Source: Streptomyces althioticus
GTDB lineage: Bacteria; Actinomycetota; Actinomycetes; Streptomycetales; Streptomycetaceae
Assembly: GCA_014649355.1 (NCBI GenBank)
Contig: BMSW01000023.1
Coordinates: 1-64,000, forward strand
Direction: 5' to 3'
DNA: 64,000 bases
Of this stretch, positions 54,556 through 62,591 are shown piece by piece. The translations under genes and the position numbers were made by a program. The notes under the pieces are model-generated. The model made no database searches and was not told the DNA's origin. It worked only from the letters and a program-made list of their open reading frames with translations. Position 1 is the first letter of the stretch, and each line of letters begins with the position of its first letter.

Positions 54556-54861
54556 GGATCGTGATCGCGGCGGCCGGGTCGCGCGGCGACGTCGCTCCGT
54601 ACACCGGGTTGGGCGCCGAACTGCGCCGGGCCGGGTACGACGTCACCCTCGCCGCCACGGACACGTTCGCGCCGCTGGCACACGAGGCGGGACTGGATTT
54701 CCGCGGGCTGCCCGCCGACCCGCGGGCGCGGGGCGACGTCACGGGCGGACGCGGTCTGCCACGCCCTCGCCGCCGCCTTCGGCACGGGCGCCCAGCTCCT
54801 GTGGGTACGTCACCGGACGCGCCGCCGTTCTCGGAAGCGGGCCCCACCACCGCACGTATGA
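54552..54861 (+). pseudogene. Truncated MGT/EryCIII-like glycosyltransferase remnant
   Basis: The first 60 residues are an unmistakable GT1 start (MRIVIAAAGSRGDVAPYTGL, then DVTLAATDTFAPLAHEAGLD), coupled to the MerR gene by ATGA. After about base 54740 the frame loses similarity and codon bias. In another frame, 54745-54861 reads ADAVCHALAAAFGTGAQLLW followed by a basic tail and stop, like the last helix of a membrane protein. I read this as a deletion joining two gene fragments. A full family member has about 400 residues. Confidence 0.7.
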
Positions 54862-54949
54862 AAAAAATGGACGCACGCGCTCGGGTGGCTTCGCACCGTC
54901 CTGCCATCGGTCCGGTCAGGTCGCCGGACACGACGCATCGGAGACGCCC

Positions 54950-55804
54950 ATGCCCGCCGAGCACTACGTCCTCACCCTCTCCTGCCCCGACAAGCAAGGC
55001 GTCGTGCACGCCGTGTCCAGCTACCTGTTCATGACGGGATGCAACATCGAGGACAGCCAGCAGTTCGGCGATCGCGACACCGGGCTGTTCTTCATGCGGG
55101 TCGCGTTCTCGGCTGAGGCATCGGTCCCGGTCGAGAAGCTGCGCGCCAGCTTCTCCGCCGTCGGTGACACCTTCCGCATGGACTGGCAGGTTCACCGGGT
55201 GAAGGACCGCATGCGGATCCTGCTGATGGTCAGCAAGTTCGGGCACTGCCTCAACGATCTGCTCTTCCGGTCGCGGACCGGTGCGCTGCCGGTGGAGATC
55301 GCCGGCGTCGTCTCCAACCATCCCGACTTCCGCGACCTGGTGGGCACGTACGACCTGCCCTTCCACCACATCCCGGTGCCGAAGGACGGCAAGGCCCTCG
55401 CGGAGCAACAGGTGCTCGACCTGGTCGAGGCCGAGCAGGTCGAACTGGTCGTGCTGGCGCGCTACATGCAGATCCTCTCGGACCACTTCTGCAAGCAGCT
55501 CAGCGGTCGGATCATCAACATCCACCACTCCTTCCTGCCGAGCTTCAGGGGCGCCAAGCCTTACCACCAGGCGCACGCGCGCGGGGTGAAGCTGATCGGC
55601 GCCACCGCGCACTACGTGACCGCCGACCTCGACGAGGGCCCGATCATCGAGCAGGAGGTGCGGCGGGTCAGCCATGCCGTCACGCCGGAGCAGCTGGTGG
55701 CGATCGGGCGGGACGTGGAGTGCCAGGCACTGGCGCGGGCCGTCGAGTGGCACAGCACGCGCCGGGTCCTGCCCAACGGGCAGCGCACCGTCGTCTTCGC
55801 CTGA
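54950..55804 (+). CDS. purU: Formyltetrahydrofolate deformylase
   Basis: 284 residues. An N-terminal ACT domain (YVLTLSCPDKQGVVHAVSSY) is followed by the formyltransferase-like domain with INIHHSFLPSFRGAKPYHQA, TAHYVTADLDEGPII and the closing NGQRTVVF; Asn, His and Asp of the catalytic set are present. It releases formate from 10-formyl-THF. As the first intact gene of the peptide cluster, it could tune one-carbon supply or feed a formylation step. It may equally be a chromosomal housekeeping copy at the edge. Confidence 0.93.
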   Translation: MPAEHYVLTLSCPDKQGVVHAVSSYLFMTGCNIEDSQQFGDRDTGLFFMRVAFSAEASVPVEKLRASFSAVGDTFRMDWQVHRVKDRMRILLMVSKFGHCLNDLLFRSRTGALPVEIAGVVSNHPDFRDLVGTYDLPFHHIPVPKDGKALAEQQVLDLVEAEQVELVVLARYMQILSDHFCKQLSGRIINIHHSFLPSFRGAKPYHQAHARGVKLIGATAHYVTADLDEGPIIEQEVRRVSHAVTPEQLVAIGRDVECQALARAVEWHSTRRVLPNGQRTVVFA

Positions 55805-55831
55805 CCTCCGCGCCGGTCTTGGGGACGCGAC

Positions 55832-55870
55832 GGCGCCCCGCCCGTATAGCCGCTGTGTAGGCAGGGCGCC
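55832..55870 (+). promoter_or_regulatory. SARP-like heptamer direct repeat before the GT2 gene
   Basis: CGTATAG (55843-55849) and TGTGTAG (55854-55860) are separated by 4 bases, an 11-bp period as in SARP sites. They sit in the loop of an inverted repeat (GGCGCCC at 55832-55838, GGGCGCC at 55864-55870), 64-80 bp before the TTG start. A matching pattern occurs before the flavin reductase gene. Confidence 0.5.
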
Positions 55871-55923
55871 GATGGTACCGAGGACGGCACGAGGGCCGTC
55901 TTGAGGAGTCTGCGAGGAAGCCC

Positions 55924-56961
55924 TTGAGTACGGCAGCGATAGATGTGATCTGCCCGGCCTGGAACCGGTCCGAGGCCATCCGACCGACCATCGACAGCGT
56001 ACTCGCCCAGACCTTCGAGGACTGGCGCCTGATCGTGGTGTCCGACGGATGCACCGACGACACGGACGACGTGGTGCTCTCCTACGAGGACGAGCGCGTC
56101 CAACTGATCCGTACCGAACGGCACGGCCATCCCGGCGGGCCCCGCAACATCGGGCTGGCCGCCTCCACCGCACCGGCCATCGCCTATCTCGACTACGACG
56201 ACGAGTGGCTCCCCGACCATCTGGCTGTACTCCAGCGGGAGTTCGACGCCGGGGCGCGTCTGGTGGCGACGGCGAGCATCGGGATGAACGAGCAGGACGA
56301 GGAGCAGTACCGCTCCCACCCGCTCAACGGCCTGTGGCATCCGCAGCTCCAGTTGCTGTGGCCGCTGTACGAGCCGTCCCGCGTGGGCCATGTGCGCGGG
56401 CTCCCGGAGAGCGTCGGGGGCTGGACCACCGATCACATCGGTATGGAGGACTGGGATCTGTGGCTTCGGCTCGCCGACGCCGGTGAGCGCTTCACCACGG
56501 TGCTGGACCGTACCGTCCGGATGTACCTGCGCGACACCTCACGACGGCGCACCATGACCGTCAGCCACCGGCTGACCCTCGGCACGCTGCCCGACGAGGC
56601 GACCTGCACGAAGCTCTCCGAAGCCATCGACACCCCGGCGGTGCAGGACGAGCTGCGCGCCTGCTTCGCCGCGGAGATGCTCGGCTTCTACCGCGCGATC
56701 GCGGACGCCGGTGAGCTGGTGACGCCGCGCGGCATGAGCGTCGACGAGGCGCTGACCGGTCTGGAGACGTTCGTCACCGACCCGGCCGTCCCCATGCTGC
56801 GCGAACTCACCTACGTCGAGGAGGAGGGCCACTTCGCGGTCGTCCATCCCCTGCAGTGCAGCAGTGACCGGCACGCCGAGCGGCTCCGGGAGTTCCTGGG
56901 CCGCCACGACGCCGGCCGCCACGCGATCGTGCGCCGGCTCATCGAGACCGTCACCGGCTAG
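55924..56961 (+). CDS. Glycosyltransferase family 2
   Basis: 345 residues. DVICPAWNRSEAIRPTIDSV opens a GT-A domain; VVSDGCTDDTDDVV, GGPRNIGLAAST and the acidic LDYDDEWLP (DxD-like) follow. IGMEDWDLWLRLADAGERF is the C-terminal family motif. The last 130 residues are helical and unassigned. TTG start with GAGGAAG upstream. GT2 enzymes in natural-product clusters are less usual than GT1; with rmlA and rmlB beside it, it may attach a dTDP-derived sugar or hexose to the peptide. Confidence 0.85.
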   Translation: MSTAAIDVICPAWNRSEAIRPTIDSVLAQTFEDWRLIVVSDGCTDDTDDVVLSYEDERVQLIRTERHGHPGGPRNIGLAASTAPAIAYLDYDDEWLPDHLAVLQREFDAGARLVATASIGMNEQDEEQYRSHPLNGLWHPQLQLLWPLYEPSRVGHVRGLPESVGGWTTDHIGMEDWDLWLRLADAGERFTTVLDRTVRMYLRDTSRRRTMTVSHRLTLGTLPDEATCTKLSEAIDTPAVQDELRACFAAEMLGFYRAIADAGELVTPRGMSVDEALTGLETFVTDPAVPMLRELTYVEEEGHFAVVHPLQCSSDRHAERLREFLGRHDAGRHAIVRRLIETVTG

Positions 56962-57054
56962 GGCTTTCGGCACGCTCCGGGCAGTCCCTCTGTGCCGGCC
57001 GTCCCTCTCACGCACCGTCCCTCAGCGGCTCGACAGCACAGTATGGAGAGTTCC

Positions 57055-58122
57055 ATGAAAGCTTTGGTCCTGGCCGGGGGCGCGGGCACCCGGCTGCGCC
57101 CGATCACCCACACCTCGGCCAAGCAGTTGGTGCCGGTGGCGAACAAGCCGGTGCTCTTCTACGGCCTGGAGGCCATCGCCGAGGCCGACATCGTCGAGGT
57201 GGGGATCATCGTCGGTGACACCGCCGAGGAGATCCGTGAAGCCGTAGGTGACGGCGCCCAGTTCGGTCTGAAGGTCACCTACATCCCGCAGGCGTCCCCG
57301 CTCGGACTCGCCCATGCGGTGCGGATCGCCCGTGACTTCCTCGGCGACGACGACTTCGTGATGTACCTCGGCGACAACTTCATCGTCGGCGGTATTCGCT
57401 CGCTGGTCGACGCCTTCCGCACGGATCGGCCCGACGCGCAGATCCTGCTCACGCGGGTCACCGACCCGACGGCGTTCGGTGTCGCGGAGCTCGACGCCGC
57501 GGGAAACGTGGTCGGCCTGGAGGAGAAGCCGCTGCGGCCCAAGAGCGACCTCGCCCTGGTCGGTGTCTATCTCTTCACCCCGGCGGTCCACGAGGCCGTC
57601 CGTGTCATCGAACCGTCCTGGCGCGGTGAGCTGGAGATCACCGACGCCATCCAGTGGCTGATCGACCACGGCCGCACGGTCCGCTCGACCGCGATCTCCG
57701 GCTACTGGAAGGACACCGGCAACACCGCCGACATGCTGGAGGTCAACCGCTCCGTCCTGGAGACGCTCGACCCGTTCGTGCACGGACGGGTCGACCAGGG
57801 CTCCGAGGTCATCGGCCGCGTGGTGATCGAGGAGGGCGCCGAGGTCGTCGGCAGCCGGATCGTCGGCCCGGTCGTGATCGGCGAGGGCACGGTCGTGCGC
57901 GACGCCTACATCGGCCCGTACACCTCGGTCTCCGCGCACTGCCTGATCGAGGAGAGCGAGATCGAGTACTCCATCGTTCTGCGCGGTTCCTCGGTCCGCG
58001 GTGTCCGCCGGGTCGAGGCCTCGCTCATCGGCCGTGACGTCGAGGTCACGCCGGCTCCCCGTACCCCGTCCGCCCACCGGCTCGTGCTCGGTGATCACAG
58101 TAAGGTCCAGATCTCGTCGTGA
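57055..58122 (+). CDS. rmlA: Glucose-1-phosphate thymidylyltransferase, long StrD-type
   Basis: 355 residues, longer than the 290-residue RmlA and like StrD-type enzymes with a C-terminal left-handed beta-helix (GSEVIGRVVIEEGAEVVGSR and on). The N-terminal domain has LVLAGGAGTRLRP, KQLVPVANKPVLFYGLE, MYLGDNF and GYWKDTGNTADMLE. It makes dTDP-glucose. GGAGAG precedes the ATG. Three GTCCCTC copies lie in the 93-bp gap upstream. It overlaps rmlB by 4 bp. Confidence 0.93.
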   Translation: MKALVLAGGAGTRLRPITHTSAKQLVPVANKPVLFYGLEAIAEADIVEVGIIVGDTAEEIREAVGDGAQFGLKVTYIPQASPLGLAHAVRIARDFLGDDDFVMYLGDNFIVGGIRSLVDAFRTDRPDAQILLTRVTDPTAFGVAELDAAGNVVGLEEKPLRPKSDLALVGVYLFTPAVHEAVRVIEPSWRGELEITDAIQWLIDHGRTVRSTAISGYWKDTGNTADMLEVNRSVLETLDPFVHGRVDQGSEVIGRVVIEEGAEVVGSRIVGPVVIGEGTVVRDAYIGPYTSVSAHCLIEESEIEYSIVLRGSSVRGVRRVEASLIGRDVEVTPAPRTPSAHRLVLGDHSKVQISS

Positions 58123-59093
58123 GCTCCCGGATACTCGTCACCGGCGGTGCCGGTTTCATCGGCTCCCACTACGTGCGTACGCTGCTGGGCCCCGACGGCC
58201 CGGGCGACGTGTCGATCACCGTGCTCGACCTGCTCACCTACGCGGGCAATCCCGCCAACCTCGCCGAGGTCGAGGACCATCCCGACTTCTCGTTCGTGCA
58301 CGGCGACATCTGCGACGCCGGCCTGGTCGCGAAGCTGATGGCCGAGCACGACGAGGTGGTGCACTTCGCCGCCGAGTCCCATGTCGACCGGTCGATCGAC
58401 GGCGGCGCCGAGTTCGTCCGGACCAATGTGGTCGGCACGCACACGCTGGTCGAGGCGGCGCACCGGGCGGGCGGCCGTACGTTCGTGCATGTCTCCACCG
58501 ACGAGGTCTACGGCTCGATCGACGAGGGCTCGTGGCCGGAGACGCACCCGCTGTCCCCCAACTCGCCCTATTCGGCGTCCAAGGCCGCAAGCGATCTGCT
58601 CGTCCTGTCCTACCACCGCACCCACGGCCTGGACGTGCGGGTCACGCGCTGCTCCAACAACTACGGGCACCACCACTTCCCCGAGAAGCTCATCCCGCTG
58701 TTCGTGACGAACCTGCTCGACGGCAGGAAGGTCCCGCTGTACGGCGACGGCGGCAACGTCCGCGACTGGCTGCACATCGACGACCACGTCCAGGGCATCG
58801 ACCTGGTGCGCACCCAGGGCAGGCCGGGCGAGATCTACAACATCGGCGGCGGCACCGAACTGTCCAACAGGGAGCTGACCGCGCTGCTGCTCGACGCGTG
58901 CGGTGCCGACTGGGAGACCAAGGTCGAGTACGTCGCCGACCGCCCGGGCCACGACCGCCGCTACTCGGTCGACTGGGGCAAGATCCGCCGCGAGCTCGGT
59001 TACGCGCCGCGCAAGGACTTCCGCGCAGGGCTCGCGGAGACCGTGCGGTGGTACCGCGACAACCGCGCCTGGTGGGAGCCGCTGGTCGCGTAG
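58119..59093 (+). CDS. rmlB: dTDP-glucose 4,6-dehydratase
   Basis: 324 residues. The NAD motif LVTGGAGFIGSHYV, STDEVYGSI with the Asp-Glu pair, and YSASKAASD (YxxxK) are all present, as is CSNNYGHHHFPEKLIPLF. It gives dTDP-4-keto-6-deoxyglucose, the branch point for 6-deoxyhexoses. GTG start overlaps rmlA. No epimerase, reductase or aminotransferase follows in the visible part of the cluster, so later steps must be encoded elsewhere. Confidence 0.94.
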   Translation: MSSRILVTGGAGFIGSHYVRTLLGPDGPGDVSITVLDLLTYAGNPANLAEVEDHPDFSFVHGDICDAGLVAKLMAEHDEVVHFAAESHVDRSIDGGAEFVRTNVVGTHTLVEAAHRAGGRTFVHVSTDEVYGSIDEGSWPETHPLSPNSPYSASKAASDLLVLSYHRTHGLDVRVTRCSNNYGHHHFPEKLIPLFVTNLLDGRKVPLYGDGGNVRDWLHIDDHVQGIDLVRTQGRPGEIYNIGGGTELSNRELTALLLDACGADWETKVEYVADRPGHDRRYSVDWGKIRRELGYAPRKDFRAGLAETVRWYRDNRAWWEPLVA

Positions 59094-59244
59094 CTGTACA
59101 CCCCACCGCTCGCCGGCCCGTGGTGGACCGGACCTGGCGTGCGGACGAACGCGGCGGCAGCTTCCGGCCAGAGGTCACTCCCTGCCACCGCGTCACCCCG
59201 TCACCGCGCTCGCCGTGAGCGACGCGCGGGCCCCCCCGCCGGTT

Positions 59245-59262
59245 GCCGCAGGATTCGTATAG
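59245..59262 (+). promoter_or_regulatory. Possible degenerate SARP heptamer pair before mbtH
   Basis: CGTATAG at 59256-59262 is identical to the first heptamer before the GT2 gene. Eleven bases upstream, GCCGCAG is a poor second copy. The site is 55 bp before the MbtH start. Confidence 0.3.
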
Positions 59263-59316
59263 AGCCGGGCGCGACGATCGTGCGGACCGCAATCACTGAC
59301 GTGTGAGGTGGAAACC

Positions 59317-59535
59317 GTGGCGAATCCGTTCGAGAACGACGAGGCAACCTACTACGTACTCGTCAACGATGAGGGGCAGCACTCCCTGTGGCCGGCGTTC
59401 GCGGAGATCCCGGCCGGCTGGAAGGCCGTGCACGGCGAGGACACCCGCACCGCCTGCCTGGAGTACGTGGAGCAGAACTGGACCGACATGCGGCCGCTCA
59501 GCTTGGTGCACGCCATGGCCGGTGCCGACGTCTGA
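59317..59535 (+). CDS. MbtH-like protein
   Basis: 72 residues, the standard length. NPFENDEATYYVLVNDEGQH, SLWPAFAEIPAGW and NWTDMRPLSLV carry the three conserved Trp-containing motifs. MbtH proteins bind NRPS adenylation domains and are needed for their folding or activity, so a nonribosomal peptide synthetase is expected nearby. I prefer the GTG giving MANPFEN (59317) over the GTG nine bases upstream. A 36-bp palindromic terminator follows. Confidence 0.95.
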   Translation: MANPFENDEATYYVLVNDEGQHSLWPAFAEIPAGWKAVHGEDTRTACLEYVEQNWTDMRPLSLVHAMAGADV

Positions 59536-59547
59536 CCCGGCCGCCCG

Positions 59548-59583
59548 GAGGGGCCGCGGTGGCAGCTGCCACCGCGGCCCCTC
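59548..59583 (+). terminator. Terminator after mbtH: perfect 36-bp palindrome
   Basis: GAGGGGCCGCGGTGGCAG (59548-59565) is followed at once by its exact complement (59566-59583), an 18-bp arm hairpin 13 bp after the stop. It separates mbtH from the SARP gene. Confidence 0.8.
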
Positions 59584-59747
59584 GGCGCACTCCGGCCCGG
59601 CCCGCTGAACGAGACAACGTGCCGGGAGGCCACGCCGCCGCGCTCGCAAGGTCCTGTCACCGCAGCCTCCTGACAGGCCCCGAACCCCCCGAACGGGCTC
59701 GTCCGCTCACAGACTGGGCAGCGGAAAGCATCCAAACAGGGGGTGTC

Positions 59748-61541
59748 ATGGACTTCCGGATTCTCGGTCCGGTGGAAGCCCGCAGAGACGGCGAACCGGT
59801 CGTTCTGTCGGGGACCAAGGTCAAGACGGTGCTTGCGGCTCTGTTGCTCGCCCGGGGACGGGTGGTCTCCGACGCGCAACTCAGCCAACTGCTGTGGGGG
59901 TGGAGCCCGCCGGCCACGGTGAGTGCGCAGATCTACACCTACATCTCGCGGCTGCGCATGCGGCTCGGCGAGAGCGTGCGGATCGAGCGCCGGCTGCCGG
60001 GCTACGCGCTGGACACCAGCAACGCCCGGGTGGACTTCCTCGAGTTCGAGCGGCTCAGCCGGCTCGGCACCGAGGCGCAGGAAGCGGGCGACGTGGAGCG
60101 GGCCTGCGCGCTGCTGCACGACGCCCTCGACCTGTGGCGCGGCCCCGCGCTGTCGAATGTCACCGAGTTCCTGGCCGACGCCGAGCTGCCCCGCCTGGAG
60201 GAAGCCCGCGCAGTGACGCTGGAGAACCGGATCGAGGCCGATCTGGAACTGGGCCGGCACCGTGAGGTGATCCCCGAACTCACCGCTCTGGTCGCCGAGT
60301 TCCCCGTGCGGGAGCGGATGCGGGCGCATCTGATGAAGGCGCTCTACCAATGCGGACGGCAGGCCGACGCGCTCACCGCGTACCACGAGGGGCGCCGGGT
60401 GCTCGCGGACGAGCTGGGCGTGGATCCGGGCGCCGAGCTGACCTCCGTCTATCAGGCCGTCCTCACCGGCGACCCCCTGGTGGCAGCGCCCGCCCGCCGC
60501 GCGGCGGTGCGGACGGCTCCCCCCGCCATGCTGCCCGCGGACATACCGGACTTCACCGGCCGGCGGGCCGAGCTGGCCGAGCTGCGCCGGCTGCTTCCGC
60601 CGGCCGAGGACCGGTCCTGGCACACCCGAAGGTTCCTGGTGGCGGGCATGCCGGGCATCGGCAAGACCGCACTCGCCGTACGGGCGGCCAACGAGTGCAT
60701 CGACGACTTCCCCGACGGCCAGTTGTACGTGCATCTCAGACGCCCGGACGGCCTGCCCGTCGATCCGCGTGACCTCCTGGTCGGGATGCTGCGCTCCCTC
60801 GGGGAGCCGGTGGGAGCCGGAGAGTCGAACCTCGACGAGTTGGTCAGGCTGTACCGGACCCGGACCGCGGGGCGGCGGATCCTCATCCTCCTGGACGACG
60901 CGGTCAGCGAGCTGCAGCTCTCCCCGCTCCTGCCCGGGGCACCCGAGCCGGGCGTGCTGATCACCAGTCAGACGCTGCTCGGGCCGATCGGCGGACTGCA
61001 CACCCTTGTGCTGTCACCGCTCAGCGCCGAGGAGAGCTTCCAGATGCTGTCGGCGGCCGTGGACCCGGCGCGGATCGCCGCGGAACCGCAGGCCGCGAGG
61101 GACATCGCCCTGTACTGCGCGGGCCTGCCGCTTGCCGTACGGATCGTGGCGACGCGCCTGGCTGCCCGGCCGAGTTCCTCGCTGCGACGGTTCGCGGACC
61201 GCCTCGCCGATCCGCACGGCCGGCTGCGGGAGCTGCAGGCGCGCGGGCTGTCCGTGCCCCGCAGCCTGGCGGCGGCGGTCGACCGTCTCGGCCAGGACCA
61301 GCGCAGACTGCTCCTGCTGCTGCCCCGGATCGACCGGGAGGTCTTCTCCGTGCGGTCGGCGGCCCGGTCGCTCGGTCTCGCGGCGGGGCCGCTTGAGGCG
61401 GGGCTCGAGGCCCTCGTCGACCAGGCACTGCTCAGCTTCTCGGACGAACCGGGTGAGCCGGTGTACCGGCTCAACAGTCTGGTGCGGCTGTTCGCAGGGA
61501 CGAGCGGCTACGCACGGGAAGTCCAGCGGTCCGCCGCCTGA
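59748..61541 (+). CDS. SARP-family pathway regulator with NB-ARC-like domain
   Basis: 597 residues. Residues 1-95 are the OmpR-like DNA-binding domain (MDFRILGPVEARRDGEPVVL, QIYTYISRLRMRLGE), and 100-240 the bacterial transcriptional activator domain (ALYQCGRQADALTAYHEGRR, LADELGVDPGAEL). An ATPase domain follows: P-loop GMPGIGKTA (300-308), ILILLDDA, and GLPLAVRIVATRLAARP. There is no C-terminal TPR region, so it is a medium-size AfsR/RedD relative. SARPs activate biosynthetic clusters by binding heptamer repeats near -35; candidates lie at 55843, 63738 and 63633. No TTA codon is present. Confidence 0.93.
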   Translation: MDFRILGPVEARRDGEPVVLSGTKVKTVLAALLLARGRVVSDAQLSQLLWGWSPPATVSAQIYTYISRLRMRLGESVRIERRLPGYALDTSNARVDFLEFERLSRLGTEAQEAGDVERACALLHDALDLWRGPALSNVTEFLADAELPRLEEARAVTLENRIEADLELGRHREVIPELTALVAEFPVRERMRAHLMKALYQCGRQADALTAYHEGRRVLADELGVDPGAELTSVYQAVLTGDPLVAAPARRAAVRTAPPAMLPADIPDFTGRRAELAELRRLLPPAEDRSWHTRRFLVAGMPGIGKTALAVRAANECIDDFPDGQLYVHLRRPDGLPVDPRDLLVGMLRSLGEPVGAGESNLDELVRLYRTRTAGRRILILLDDAVSELQLSPLLPGAPEPGVLITSQTLLGPIGGLHTLVLSPLSAEESFQMLSAAVDPARIAAEPQAARDIALYCAGLPLAVRIVATRLAARPSSSLRRFADRLADPHGRLRELQARGLSVPRSLAAAVDRLGQDQRRLLLLLPRIDREVFSVRSAARSLGLAAGPLEAGLEALVDQALLSFSDEPGEPVYRLNSLVRLFAGTSGYAREVQRSAA

Positions 61542-61554
61542 GGGCCGGACGCGC

Positions 61555-61594
61555 GAGGCTGTCACCCAACCGGCCGGGGTCGGGTGACAGCCTC
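61555..61594. terminator. Bidirectional terminator between SARP and PPTase genes
   Basis: GAGGCTGTCACCC (61555-61567) and its perfect complement (61582-61594) form a 13-bp stem with a 14-base loop, 13 bp after the SARP stop. The PPTase gene converges from the other side. Confidence 0.75.
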
Positions 61595-61723
61595 GGGCGG
61601 GGCGAGGCGGAGGGCAGCCCCGCGCCACGCAAGACCGGTGACGGCCCCGGGCCGGGCGAGGCAGGGGACGGCCTCCGGCCGGGTACACGTCGGGTCACGC
61701 TCGTCGGCGGCGGGCGAGCGGGG

Positions 61724-62545
61724 TCACCGCCGCGGCAGTGGTGCACCGTCCTGGACGGGCGCCTGGAGCCGCGGTTCGCCGTCCGGGACGCGCACGACCG
61801 CGGTGGCGGGGCCGGCCGGATCGATCAGGAGGACGGGGCCGCGGGCCTCGGGTTCCCTGGCCAGAGCGCCGTACCGGTCGGGGCCGAGCGGCAGGTCGCG
61901 CACCGACCACAGCTGCGGCCCGCGCGGCTCGGCGTGGGGTACCAGGACGGGCCCCGGTTCGTGGGGACGTACGTCCACGGCCCGCAGGTCCGCCACGACG
62001 CCCACGCCGCTCGCCTTGACCACGGCTTCCTTGCGGGTCCAGGTCCGGTAGTACGCGGCCGTGCGCGCGGCCTCGTCCGACAACGTCCCCAAGTAGCGCA
62101 GCTCGGACGGTGACATGACCGCGGCCGAGGTCGTCCACAGGTCCGCCGCCGGGCGCGCGGTCTCCAGATCCACGCCCACCGGCCGCTCCGCGGTGACCGC
62201 GAGCAGCCAGTGCGCTCCGCAATGGGAGAGGTTGAAGTCGAGCCCCGTGCTGGGAAACTCCAGCCGGGGCCTGCCGTGCGCCGGGTCGGGACAGCGCGGG
62301 CAGGGCCGGCGGCCCACACGCAACTCCTTCGGGTCGGCGTCGAGATAGCCGGCCAGGATGCGCCGTACCTGCGCGTGCACCTGCGCGTAGCGGGCGCCGA
62401 TCGGTGCGGGGCGGCGGGCGGCGATCGCCCGTTCCTCGGGTGAGAGCACGGCGAGGGCCGCGGGGTCGACGGAGTGGGGGACCGTGCCCTGCCAGATGTG
62501 GACGGCATCGGTCTGGCGCAGGGTCCGGTACGTCGCTCCGTGCAT
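61724..62545 (-). CDS. 4'-phosphopantetheinyl transferase, Sfp type
   Basis: 273 residues. NLSHCGAHWLLAVTAERPVG leads to the metal-binding VGVDLE (Asp126, Glu128), and WTRKEAVVKASGVG (Lys172, Glu173, Lys177) completes the fold. It converts apo carrier proteins of NRPS/PKS to their active form. A Cys pair (PCPRCPD) in the N-terminal half is common in actinomycete members. AGGAG precedes the ATG. It lies 46 bp downstream of the oxygenase gene on the same strand, so both are probably cotranscribed. Confidence 0.93.
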   Translation of the reverse strand: MHGATYRTLRQTDAVHIWQGTVPHSVDPAALAVLSPEERAIAARRPAPIGARYAQVHAQVRRILAGYLDADPKELRVGRRPCPRCPDPAHGRPRLEFPSTGLDFNLSHCGAHWLLAVTAERPVGVDLETARPAADLWTTSAAVMSPSELRYLGTLSDEAARTAAYYRTWTRKEAVVKASGVGVVADLRAVDVRPHEPGPVLVPHAEPRGPQLWSVRDLPLGPDRYGALAREPEARGPVLLIDPAGPATAVVRVPDGEPRLQAPVQDGAPLPRR

Positions 62546-62591
62546 GAACAGCTCCTGGCGAGGGGGTGGGGGCCGTGCGGCGGTGAGGCCG

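Noticed and set aside
59174..59204. Repeated GTCAC (three copies) upstream of mbtH
   Set aside because: Spacings of 18 and 8 bp do not fit SARP or other common operators; probably chance in GC-rich DNA.
61590..61720. G-rich imperfect repeats (GGGCGAGGC-like) between SARP and PPTase genes
   Set aside because: Low-complexity DNA after a terminator with no regular period.
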